The translations under genes were made by a program, and so were the position numbers. From Anaerolineales bacterium UBA6668 (GTDB taxonomy: Bacteria > Chloroflexota > Anaerolineae > Anaerolineales > UBA6668), in assembly GCA_002455215.1 (NCBI GenBank), contig DKKK01000078.1:1268-14315 (forward strand): a DNA stretch of 13,048 nucleotides, written 5' to 3'. A model generated the notes under the pieces. The model was not told the DNA's origin. It did no database searches and was given only the letters and a program-made list of their open reading frames with translations. Positions 6,315-13,048 of the stretch are shown one piece after another. Numbering within the stretch: the first letter of the stretch is position 1; every line of letters begins with the position of its first letter.

Positions 6315-7505
6315 ATGCCTACGGTTGTCACGCCACTTTTGGAAGCACGCATCACCCAGTTTTATCGGCAAATCCACCAATTTGCTTATGCCCAGCTTGC
6401 CAACGACCTAAGCGTCGTTCAGCACTCTGACAATTTCCCTGAATTTTTATCTGAACCGAGCACTAGCGCTGAAGTCATTGGACAGCCAATTTCATCCACA
6501 TTGTGGGAACTCATTGGTTTGGAAGATGTTCTGCTACAGATTACTTCCGGCGAGCGCCCGGAATTTCAGTTACATCAGATAGAACGGGTGATTTGGCGAG
6601 ATGGACTTAGTATCAAGGTATATTTTTCCTTATACATCGTTCCACTCACAGCGGCAACCCCCTCCGCCGGTTTGTTACTCTTGTTAGAAGACCAGAGCTA
6701 TTCGGGTATCGTGCAACAGCGGCTCACCCAAGAACGTAACGAATTACGTTTGGTGCGAGACCGCCTACTAAAAGTGAACACCGAACTAGAACACAGCAAA
6801 CGTACAAAACATGCCATCTTGCAAATTATTCAAAAAGAAGTTCGGGGCTTTGCCCAAACCATCTACGACTCTGCAGTCGAAATTGAGCATGCAGTACAGC
6901 CCGTAAGTAATGATTTAGGCGCTAATAGTTCGCATTTAACGGTAAATTCCAAAAAATTATTAGATATGGTTGCAAATATCCAAGACTTAGACCGTATTTA
7001 TAACGGTAATTTGGCTTTGGATATTTCGTTGTGTGATTTGAATGAAGTGACGGCAAGTGCTGTCCAGCACCTGATTTCCAATTATGCCATTGCAAAAGAG
7101 CGATTCCACGCGCAGTTTTCTACCCAGGTATTGCCTTTATTGGCAGATAGAGAACGATTGGTGCGTGCCATAGCCAATTGTATTTCCGCATTACTACAGT
7201 TGGTTCCACCAGCTACTCTCCTAACTGTGCATACCGCAATAGATGGCGCATTTGCCGAGTTACGTATTCAGATAGAAGGCGTATGCTTCTCCGAGTCGGA
7301 ATTAAGCAATTTTATGGAAGGGCAGTATCGTTGGGCAGAACCTGAAAACTCTGAAAATATCGAGTACAATTTAGATATTTATTTAGCCAAAACGATTTTT
7401 GAAGCGCACTGTGGTTTTACAAACATGGCTTCTACTGTTCAACACGGCACAGAATTTCGCGTATTGTTGCCAGTTCACCTAGCACCGATGGCGCAGGAGT
7501 ATTAA
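6315..7505 (+). CDS. PAS-type sensor with degenerate histidine-kinase core (pseudokinase)
   Basis: The 396-residue cytoplasmic protein has a PAS-like N-terminus (about 20-127), a coiled-coil linker (132-165), a HisKA-like helical pair (165-226) and a HATPase-like domain (about 235-388, ending HGTEFRVLLPV). The fold pattern aligns with ordinary kinases but key residues are gone. Phosphoacceptor His is K174 (IQKEVRGFA for ISHELRTPL). The N-box Asn is A292 (NCISALL). In G1, Asp is I320 and the second Gly is C324. The G2 glycines are N352 and D354, while the following AKTIFEAHCG still matches. It probably cannot bind ATP normally or autophosphorylate. Lying between a small GTPase (6-nt gap upstream) and a receiver (1-nt overlap downstream), it may be a GTPase effector or a scaffold for the receiver. 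This role is inferred. Confidence 0.85.
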   Translation: MPTVVTPLLEARITQFYRQIHQFAYAQLANDLSVVQHSDNFPEFLSEPSTSAEVIGQPISSTLWELIGLEDVLLQITSGERPEFQLHQIERVIWRDGLSIKVYFSLYIVPLTAATPSAGLLLLLEDQSYSGIVQQRLTQERNELRLVRDRLLKVNTELEHSKRTKHAILQIIQKEVRGFAQTIYDSAVEIEHAVQPVSNDLGANSSHLTVNSKKLLDMVANIQDLDRIYNGNLALDISLCDLNEVTASAVQHLISNYAIAKERFHAQFSTQVLPLLADRERLVRAIANCISALLQLVPPATLLTVHTAIDGAFAELRIQIEGVCFSESELSNFMEGQYRWAEPENSENIEYNLDIYLAKTIFEAHCGFTNMASTVQHGTEFRVLLPVHLAPMAQEY

Positions 7506-7885
7506 TGGCTTACCGCATACTGGTTGTCGAAGACGACTTCGTGGTTCGGCGACTGCTCCAAGTTTTACTGAGCAGTGACAAACATGTCGTCTTAGAAGCA
7601 CATGACGGGCAACAGGCGCTTAGCCTAGCCGAAAATGGCGCGGTTGATATCATCTGCACTGACTTAATGATGCCAGTGATGGATGGTTTTACCTTGATTG
7701 AAAAAGTACGCAATAACCCCAAAACTGCCAGCATTCCCATTCTAATCATCACAGCGGCAGACCGCCACCAATATCTCAAACGGGCTATGCAGTTGGGGGC
7801 AAATGGCTTTGTGATGAAGCCATTTACCAAGATGCAATTGTTAGAATCGGTACAGCAAGTAATGTTTTCGGTGAACAAGGGCTAA
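7505..7885 (+). CDS. CheY-like single-domain response regulator
   Basis: The 126-residue protein is one receiver domain with no output domain. Acidic pocket E9/D10/D11, phosphoacceptor D53 in CTDLMMPVMDG (51-61), T83 in LIITAAD and K105 in MKPF are all present, so it should be phosphorylatable. Single receivers act by protein contact or as phosphorelay intermediates. ATG 7505 overlaps the preceding stop by one base (TAATG) and has AGGAG 5 nt upstream, so it is translationally coupled to the degenerate kinase gene. Since that neighbour looks unable to phosphorylate it, the phosphate must come from another kinase, a small donor, or not at all. The gene ends 56 bp from the convergent gmk gene. 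Confidence 0.94.
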   Translation: MAYRILVVEDDFVVRRLLQVLLSSDKHVVLEAHDGQQALSLAENGAVDIICTDLMMPVMDGFTLIEKVRNNPKTASIPILIITAADRHQYLKRAMQLGANGFVMKPFTKMQLLESVQQVMFSVNKG

Positions 7886-7941
7886 ACTGTTGGTGCGAGC
7901 AGGAATCGCCCAGTTTGGCAAAGTGCGCTTACCGAATTCGG

Positions 7942-8556
7942 TTACAAGGTGATTTTGCGGGGGTTCACGCGTAAATGCTCCGTGTTAATGATGCCTAGAA
8001 TCAAATCTACCGCTTGGTCTAAATCTTCCTGATAGTTCACAACGCAATAATCAAACTCATGAATGCGGCGCATTTCCTTCCGCGCAGTTGCAATGCGCAG
8101 TTTTAAGCTGGCATCGGTTTCGGTACGCCGTTCACGTAGGCGTTGTTCTAGCGATGCTTCACTTTCGGCAGTCAAAAAGATGGTGACGGCAGATGGGTAC
8201 ATAGTCTTGATAGTTGCCGCGCCTTGTACATCCAGCCGCATAATCACATCCTTGCCACTTGCGAGCGCATCACGCACCTGCTGTTTGGGAATCCCTTTGT
8301 AATCGCCGTATACATTGGCATATTCGAGCAGTTCATTTTCATCGATCATTTCGGCAAATTCGTCCAAACTGATGAAGAAATAATCTACCCCGTGTACTTC
8401 GCCACTGCGGGCTGGGCGAGTGGTGGCAGTGACGACAAAATGAAATGGGCAATCCCGTTCTTTCAGTCGCAAAAGTGCGCTATCCTTGCCTACGCCGGAA
8501 GGTCCACTAATGACAATTAACAAAGGGTAACGGGGAGGAAGTTGGAAAGTGGTCAT
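7942..8556 (-). CDS. gmk: Guanylate kinase
   Basis: The 204-residue enzyme phosphorylates GMP to GDP with ATP, an essential cytoplasmic step of purine nucleotide supply. The P-loop is GPSGVGKDS (18-26); the Asp after Lys replaces the more common Ser/Thr/Gly, but GKD variants are, from memory, usual in some phyla. The GMP-binding part contains TRPARSGEVHGVDYFF, with the conserved arginine and tyrosines. The lid and base regions (RLRERRTETDASLKLRIATA and the closing FDYCVVN) fit the family. Length is normal. ATG 8556 has no visible Shine-Dalgarno, and a minus-strand TTGACA at 8596-8601 may place the transcription start very close to it. It is divergent from the FmdB-type gene. Confidence 0.97.
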   Translation of the reverse strand: MTTFQLPPRYPLLIVISGPSGVGKDSALLRLKERDCPFHFVVTATTRPARSGEVHGVDYFFISLDEFAEMIDENELLEYANVYGDYKGIPKQQVRDALASGKDVIMRLDVQGAATIKTMYPSAVTIFLTAESEASLEQRLRERRTETDASLKLRIATARKEMRRIHEFDYCVVNYQEDLDQAVDLILGIINTEHLRVNPRKITL

Positions 8557-8572
8557 AAAAAACTACCAAAAA

Positions 8573-8601
8573 AAGAAAATCAGAAACTGGGGTTGTGTCA
8601 A
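8573..8601 (-). promoter_or_regulatory. gmk: Candidate gmk promoter
   Basis: A consensus -35 TTGACA (8601-8596) is followed after 17 bp by TTTCTT (8578-8573), a poor -10 match. Transcription would begin about 10 nt before the gmk ATG, which fits the lack of a ribosome site. Only the -35 is convincing. Confidence 0.3.
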
Positions 8602-8613
8602 TAATCAAGTTCG

Positions 8614-8627
8614 CTGTAAAATTACAG
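8614..8627. promoter_or_regulatory. Palindrome in the gmk/FmdB divergent promoter region
   Basis: CTGTAA-AA-TTACAG is a perfect 6-bp inverted repeat with a 2-bp centre. It lies just before a TATAAG (8636-8641) that could be the -10 of the plus-strand zinc-ribbon gene, and close to the candidate gmk -35. The place and symmetry suit a dimeric repressor or activator site, but no regulator is identified. Confidence 0.35.
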
Positions 8628-8661
8628 GCATACGTTATAAGTGTTTAGGAGCCTGAAAATT

Positions 8662-9078
8662 ATGCCAATTTATGAATATCGTTGCCAAAACTGCCGCAAA
8701 TATGTGGTACTCCGTTTAAGTTATGCCGAATATGATACCGCAAAAAAGCAATGTTCGCACTGCGGTAGTGAACAACTCACCCGATTGGTGAGCCGGGTGC
8801 GAGTGGTACGTTCCGAAGAAGCACGCTTGGATTCACTCTCAGACCCTACCAGCTTTGGCGATGTAGATGAAAACGACCCGAAAAGCATCGGCAAATTTAT
8901 GCGCCGTATGAGCAATGAAATGGGTGAAGATCTGGGTGGCGAATTTGATGAAGTCGTTGGGCGTTTAGAATCTGGCGAAGACCCGGAAGCAATTGAAAAA
9001 GACCACCCCGATTTGGGGCTGGGCGATGCCGGTGGCATGGGTGCTGGTATGCCGGGCGGCTTTGGAGACGATTTCTAA
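8662..9078 (+). CDS. FmdB-type zinc-ribbon protein
   Basis: The 138-residue protein begins MPIYEYRC, the typical opening of the FmdB putative regulatory family. A single zinc ribbon is formed by C8, C11, C31 and C34 (CX2C...CX2C). The rest is low in hydrophobic residues and acidic, and it ends in a Gly/Met/Asp-rich tail (about 115-138), probably disordered. Family function is not settled; the name comes from the formamidase operon of Methylophilus. ATG 8662 is chosen because AGGAG lies 10 nt upstream (8647-8651) and the protein then starts exactly at the family N-terminus; an in-frame GTG at 8641 would add seven residues and include the ribosome site. It is divergent from gmk and convergent with holB, leaving 21 bp. 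Confidence 0.92.
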   Translation: MPIYEYRCQNCRKYVVLRLSYAEYDTAKKQCSHCGSEQLTRLVSRVRVVRSEEARLDSLSDPTSFGDVDENDPKSIGKFMRRMSNEMGEDLGGEFDEVVGRLESGEDPEAIEKDHPDLGLGDAGGMGAGMPGGFGDDF

Positions 9079-9099
9079 GCATACCCCTGCCGAGCCTAC

Positions 9100-10101
9100 C
9101 TACCCCGCCACCAACAGGCGTGGCCATTCCAAGAGTAAATTTTCCAGCACCAGCCGGGCATTGGCGTTGCGTTCTAGCTGTTGCAGGGCGGTTTCTATCT
9201 CTTCCAGCGCTTGCGCCGCTTGCTGGGCGGTTACCCGCTGTTGCAGAGACTTGAATCCGCTCAAGCGGTCGATATTTACCACCCGCTCTCCTTGCCCGCT
9301 GACCAGCAAAAGCACATCACGCCACCAAGTGCGCCAATGGTCAAGCGTCACCGTCAACAATTCGCGGTCTTTGCTTAATTTCTCGGCGTAAACAAAGCGC
9401 AATGCCAAACTGTTGGACAATTGTTGGCTTAAATCATCCAACGCTTGCTGGCGAACTTGCAACGCTTCGGGATTTTGCATCATCTGCACCGCCCAACCCA
9501 ACCTACCTGCGCTGAGATGCGCCAACAGTTGTGCTTGGTCGGCTGGCGCTTGCCAGTGTTCTTCGAGTGCGGATTGTACCGTGCGGATAGGCAAGGGGCG
9601 TAAGTTCAGCCGTTCACAGCGGGACAGAATGGTGGGCAAGAGCGCCAGTTCATCGCTGGCAGTGAGCAAGAAAAGCGCATTGCCAGGCGGTTCTTCCAGT
9701 GTTTTGAGCAGGGCATTGGCGGCGGCATCGTTGGCAGTTTCAAACTGGCTAAGAACGGCAATGCGGCGTGTAGTCTCTACCGGGCGCAAACTTAGCTGAT
9801 AATTTAGCTCACGGATGGCTTCAATACCAATTTTGGCGCTCTTAATCAAATTACCGCTGACAATCGGCTCTACCCACAGCACATCTGGGTGACGCCCCAG
9901 CCCCACCAACTTGCAAGTGCGGCATGTACCACAAGGCGCGTTGGGCTGTTGGCAGAGCAGGCGCTGAGCAAACTGACGGGCGAGCGTGCGCTTGCCAATG
10001 CCATGCACCCCGCAGAACAAATAGGCATTACGCAACTGTTCGCGCTGTGCCGAACTTTCTAGGCTGTGTACTGCCCACTCATGCCCAATGACCTGCATCA
10101 T
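9100..10101 (-). CDS. holB: DNA polymerase III delta' subunit
   Basis: The clamp-loader subunit delta' works with the tau/gamma and delta subunits to load the sliding clamp at replication forks. From ATG 10101 it has 333 residues: AAA+ core with Walker A GVHGIGKRT (31-39), a four-cysteine zinc module (C50, C57, C60, C63), LLKTLEEPP (131-139) and the sensor-1/arginine-finger region ILSRCERL (158-165), then helical lid and collar domains. The usual Walker B acidic pair is replaced around VLSQFETAND (116-125), so ATP hydrolysis is unlikely, as expected for delta'. The start at 10101 overlaps the preceding stop as ATGA and lies at MMQVIGHEWAV, the normal family opening; a longer frame to 10164 adds residues that read across the end of the upstream gene. 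It is the last gene of a three-gene minus-strand unit. Confidence 0.92.
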   Translation of the reverse strand: MMQVIGHEWAVHSLESSAQREQLRNAYLFCGVHGIGKRTLARQFAQRLLCQQPNAPCGTCRTCKLVGLGRHPDVLWVEPIVSGNLIKSAKIGIEAIRELNYQLSLRPVETTRRIAVLSQFETANDAAANALLKTLEEPPGNALFLLTASDELALLPTILSRCERLNLRPLPIRTVQSALEEHWQAPADQAQLLAHLSAGRLGWAVQMMQNPEALQVRQQALDDLSQQLSNSLALRFVYAEKLSKDRELLTVTLDHWRTWWRDVLLLVSGQGERVVNIDRLSGFKSLQQRVTAQQAAQALEEIETALQQLERNANARLVLENLLLEWPRLLVAG

Positions 10102-11615
10102 GGCGCAAAATTTCCCTGATTCAAAGCCGTGCGCCTTGCCACCAAGTCCAGATAAGCGTCCCATTGGGCAATGCCACTGGTGGCAAAAAAGACTTCGTAA
10201 GCTTGGGCAATTTCCTGCTGGCGCGTGACAAAGGTGCTCCCATCCAGCCCGCTACTGCTGGTGAGTGTGGCTTGCCAGTTGGCAGACAAACTATCCAACG
10301 AAAGCCCGTACACCACATCATAATTACCCGTGTTGTACACTTTTGCCAAACTTTGCATCCCGTAGGTATCCATCAGGTACTGGACAAAACAACCCGACAA
10401 AACGTAATTGGCAAAGGTGCGGATATGCCCGCCAAAAGTGGTGTCGCCGTAGCCCAAACGCACCAGTCGGCTAGCTGGTGAAAAAGCAGGCGTTCCCACC
10501 ATTAGCCCACACATCTCCTGCATGGGTAAATAGCCCTGTTTTTCCAGATATTTTTGCGGCACTGCCACTGCCAACCCTTCGTGCAACATGACGGAAGAGC
10601 GGAAACCAAAGAGATGAGTTGCCGCCATGTGGGTGAGTTCGTGTGCCAAAATGTAGCTGGTTTCGCCAGCAGAGTAAGCACCATCCACTAAAATGAAGGT
10701 TTTGTAATCGTTGGAGTAGGTAGTGCCTTGTAGCGCCGGGCTATTGGCAAACCACGTGCCAGCTAAATAAACATCTATCGGGCGCTCCACCGTACCACCC
10801 AGTTGGGCTTGCACAAAATCCCAGATTTGGCTAATTTCGAGAGCCAGCGGGTCAATATGTGCGGCGGGGTAGGTGTCCGGCTGGTAATGAATGGTAATTT
10901 GCCCAATGCTGGTGGTTAGTGGGTAGTTTTCGCTGACATTACCACCCGTAGGAAGCAAACTGGCAGACCAGTTTGGGGGAGCAGGGCGCTCGGCAGGGGT
11001 ATGGTTCGGTTGGGAGCCGCCGTCCGGTAAATCTGGGGCAGGCTCTGATAACAGCGGTGGGGTTGGGCTGGCTGGGCTGAGAGACGTGGCATTGGTGGGG
11101 CTGGGCGTGCTGATAACGCCGCTCTGTGTGGCAGAACTGAGCTCGCTTAGGCTGGGAATGAGTAGCTGTTGCCCAATAGCCAGTGCATCTGGGTTGGCAA
11201 TGTTTGGGTTTGCCGCCAACAATTGTTGGCTGGTCATGCCAAAACCATCGGCAATCGCCAAAAGGGTGTCACCTTCTTGCACTACGTAATAAAATGGGGT
11301 CGAGCTAGCAAGCGCTTGGGTGGCAGTTGGCACAGCGGGGCTGGCTGATGGCGTGCGGGTGGCGCTAGGCAACGGCTCACTCGGCTGGGTTGACGTTGGC
11401 GGTAATTGTAGGGTAGCGGTGACGGCTAGCGCATGCGCGGTTTGCTGTGTGGCAGAATCAACCTGACTTTGGGGGCGATTGATAAAGGCAAGTACCGTCA
11501 GAAACAAAGCAAACACCAACGCCAACGCCCCCAAACCGACCAAGACGAAGGTTACTTGTTTGATACTCGGTTGGCGGCTGGAACGGCGGTCTTGTGGCAG
11601 TCGGATGCGCGTCAA
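10098..11615 (-). CDS. Membrane-anchored LysM protein with gluzincin (peptidase MA-like) domain
   Basis: From TTG 11615 the protein has 505 residues; numbering below adds the five residues of the longer TTG 11630 start. It has a basic cytoplasmic N-terminus, one membrane segment (about 26-50), a Ser/Thr/Pro-rich stretch, a LysM domain (YVVQEGDTLLAI to GQQLLIP, 115-159), a second Pro-rich linker (160-225) and a zinc metallopeptidase-like domain. The latter has HELTH (330-334), with catalytic E331 and zinc ligands H330 and H334, and EGLA (351-354) giving the third ligand. LysM binds peptidoglycan-type glycans, so the enzyme probably sits outside the membrane at the cell wall; substrate unknown. 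Start 11615 is preferred because it overlaps the upstream stop as TTGA and has a G6 run 7 nt before it. The stop overlaps holB. Confidence 0.88.
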   Translation of the reverse strand: MTRIRLPQDRRSSRQPSIKQVTFVLVGLGALALVFALFLTVLAFINRPQSQVDSATQQTAHALAVTATLQLPPTSTQPSEPLPSATRTPSASPAVPTATQALASSTPFYYVVQEGDTLLAIADGFGMTSQQLLAANPNIANPDALAIGQQLLIPSLSELSSATQSGVISTPSPTNATSLSPASPTPPLLSEPAPDLPDGGSQPNHTPAERPAPPNWSASLLPTGGNVSENYPLTTSIGQITIHYQPDTYPAAHIDPLALEISQIWDFVQAQLGGTVERPIDVYLAGTWFANSPALQGTTYSNDYKTFILVDGAYSAGETSYILAHELTHMAATHLFGFRSSVMLHEGLAVAVPQKYLEKQGYLPMQEMCGLMVGTPAFSPASRLVRLGYGDTTFGGHIRTFANYVLSGCFVQYLMDTYGMQSLAKVYNTGNYDVVYGLSLDSLSANWQATLTSSSGLDGSTFVTRQQEIAQAYEVFFATSGIAQWDAYLDLVARRTALNQGNFAP

Positions 11616-13048
11616 GGTGCGACCCCCCAATCTGGGCGCTGAGTATTGCCCAGGCGGGTCAGTTTTTGCTGGTTACTACCATCGGGAAGCATACTGTATA
11701 ATAGCCAATAGCCATCTCGGTCACTATTAAAGACAATCAGCTTGCCATTTGGCGCATAAACGGGGCGTCCATTTAAGCCTTCAGCGGTCATTTGTTCCGG
11801 TTTGCCCCCTTCGGCAGGGATGCGGAAAATTTGGTCAGGGTTGCCATCTGGGCGTAGGGTGTTATACACCAACCATCTGCCATCCGGCGACCAATTGGGG
11901 TGGCGTTTGTCACCCGCATCGGTGGTAATCAGGGTTTCTACACCGGTTTCTACATTGACCACCGAAATTTGCCAAGTACCGTCCACTTGCGTCATACAGA
12001 CAATTTTTTTGCCGTCCGGCGACCAGTTGGCGGCGCGGTGCGGGTTGCCATTGGTCAGTTGGGCGGTATTGCCCCCTTGCGACCCATACACCCACAACTG
12101 CCCACCCGCTTCAAATGCCAGTATGGGCTGGCTGGGATGCCATGCCGGCAGGCGGGGAGACGGTTGGCTGATGGGTACTTTGTTCAGGTTGGAGCCATCT
12201 ACTTCAATGGTCCAAATTTCCCAAGCGTTATCCACCTGCCAATTAAATGCTACCACTTTGCCATTGCTGGAAATGTCGGCTTCTTGCTGATTGCCCGGCT
12301 CCGTGACCAAAGGGCGCTCATCCGAGCCATCGCCGTTCATAATGTAAATGTCTTCATCACCACCACGAATTGCATCAAAAACGATGTAGCCATTCCGCAC
12401 GGCTGACAAGGATAAATCTTCGGTGGGGCTAGGCGTAGCGCTGGGGGTTGGCGGCGTTGGGCTGGGCAGAAGGGGCGTGTGAGTCGCTGTTGGGTTGCTG
12501 AGTGGCGCCGGAGTGGAAGCTTGCGCTTCGGGTTGCGCCTGATTGGTTTGGGCAAATGCCACTTCTACTGTCATTGCCGCCGCAGTTTCTAACTGAGTGC
12601 CTAAGTCGGGGTTTGTGCCAAACATGGCTTGCAAGGTGGGTAAGCCGAAATACAAGATACCGACACAGGCAACTGCGGCAATGCCCAACGGCAAGGCGAG
12701 CCATAGCCAGCTAGTGGATTTTGGGGTGGGTGTGTAGGGACGTTGCTCAGTAGCAGGGGAATTGGGGCGTACAACCGTGCTGGTGGCGTAAGTTGGTTCT
12801 AGTTGGGTAGGCGCTTGCTGTGCGGATGCGTGGGCGGTATTCCCATTTAATATTTCGCCGAAATGGCGGACGGTTGAAAAGCGTTGTGCCGGGTCAAAAC
12901 GCAATGCGCCATTAAGTGCCGACTCCATTTGTTGTGAAACATCGGGGCGTAAACTGCGTACAGGCGGCAGTTGAAAGCCGTAATGACCGGGTTCAATGCC
13001 AGTTAATAGCACCAAAAGGGTGACGGCTAAGGCATACAGGTCGGAACG
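11612..13048 (-). CDS. Ser/Thr protein kinase (partial) with PD40/TolB-like propeller
   Basis: The 5' end lies beyond the window; the frame is open to base 13048. The visible 478 residues begin with the end of a PknB-type kinase domain (RSDLYALAVTLLVLLTG, then ALRFDPAQRFSTVRHF), followed by a linker, a membrane segment (about 12709-12641), a TPSP-rich extracellular linker and a C-terminal set of PD40 blades (about 12364-11612). The blades show repeated WSPDG motifs, for example at ANWSPDGKKIV and PNWSPDGRWLVY. Kinase inside and propeller outside is a receptor-like design; the propeller may bind a wall or envelope ligand. The catalytic loop and ATP site are out of view, so activity cannot be judged. 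The stop overlaps the start of the LysM/peptidase gene, so the two are probably co-translated. Confidence 0.88.
   Translation of the reverse strand, partial: RSDLYALAVTLLVLLTGIEPGHYGFQLPPVRSLRPDVSQQMESALNGALRFDPAQRFSTVRHFGEILNGNTAHASAQQAPTQLEPTYATSTVVRPNSPATEQRPYTPTPKSTSWLWLALPLGIAAVACVGILYFGLPTLQAMFGTNPDLGTQLETAAAMTVEVAFAQTNQAQPEAQASTPAPLSNPTATHTPLLPSPTPPTPSATPSPTEDLSLSAVRNGYIVFDAIRGGDEDIYIMNGDGSDERPLVTEPGNQQEADISSNGKVVAFNWQVDNAWEIWTIEVDGSNLNKVPISQPSPRLPAWHPSQPILAFEAGGQLWVYGSQGGNTAQLTNGNPHRAANWSPDGKKIVCMTQVDGTWQISVVNVETGVETLITTDAGDKRHPNWSPDGRWLVYNTLRPDGNPDQIFRIPAEGGKPEQMTAEGLNGRPVYAPNGKLIVFNSDRDGYWLLYSMLPDGSNQQKLTRLGNTQRPDWGVAP

Noticed and set aside
7886..7941. Terminator between the convergent receiver and gmk genes
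   Set aside because: Only weak pairing (AAACTG/CAGTTT and the short palindrome ACCGAATTCGGT) and no clear T-run on either strand.
8641..8661. GTG extension of the FmdB-type gene
   Set aside because: It would run through the AGGAG ribosome site, and the family N-terminus begins at MPIYEYRC.
10102..10164. 21-residue N-terminal extension of holB
   Set aside because: It lies wholly within the end of the upstream gene; the ATGATG at 10101 matches the family opening and gives a normal 4-nt overlap.
13013..13015. TTG start for the PD40 kinase protein
   Set aside because: The same frame continues to the window edge and encodes conserved kinase sequence (RSDLYALAVTL) upstream of it, so the gene is cut by the window and does not start here.

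Overview
The window reads as chromosomal DNA of a free-living bacterium, most likely a Chloroflexota member (Anaerolineae-like). This is inferred from gene style, not from a marker. It carries a Ser/Thr kinase with a C-terminal PD40 propeller and TPSP-rich linker, a membrane-anchored LysM/gluzincin protein, an FmdB zinc-ribbon protein with a Gly/Asp tail, a guanylate kinase with a GKDS P-loop, a type I glutamine synthetase with the adenylylation tyrosine motif, and a HisKA_2 kinase with an ANTAR regulator. No rRNA, tRNA, insertion sequence, phage gene or CRISPR array is visible.

Layout. (1) Positions 104-5400, all minus strand: glutamine synthetase (glnA), a double-GAF HisKA_2 histidine kinase, an ANTAR response regulator cut by one in-frame TAA, and a TRAM-domain TrmA/RlmD-type RNA methyltransferase homologue whose catalytic cysteine is gone. 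A strong hairpin separates glnA from the kinase. The glnA leader holds a terminator-like hairpin whose 5' arm can also pair with a second downstream segment. (2) 5413-5801: AT-rich divergent intergenic region with no convincing gene. (3) 5802-7885, plus strand: a three-gene signalling operon of a Rab/Ras-like small GTPase, a PAS plus degenerate histidine kinase, and a CheY-like single-domain receiver. (4) 7942-9078: gmk (minus) and an FmdB-type zinc-ribbon gene (plus), divergent around a 14-bp palindrome. (5) 9100-13048, minus strand, overlapping genes: a Ser/Thr kinase-PD40 protein (truncated by the window edge), a LysM/gluzincin protein and holB.

How the genes fit together. ANTAR regulators usually bind leader RNAs and block termination, often in nitrogen metabolism. 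A HisKA_2 kinase/ANTAR pair next to glnA, with a terminator-like hairpin in the glnA leader, suggests RNA-level control of glutamine synthetase. In this genome (or assembly) the regulator is interrupted. The most unusual module is GTPase/pseudokinase/receiver: the middle protein keeps the histidine-kinase fold pattern but has lost the phosphoacceptor His, the N-box Asn, the G1 Asp and the G2 glycines. It may therefore be a scaffold or a GTPase effector rather than an enzyme.
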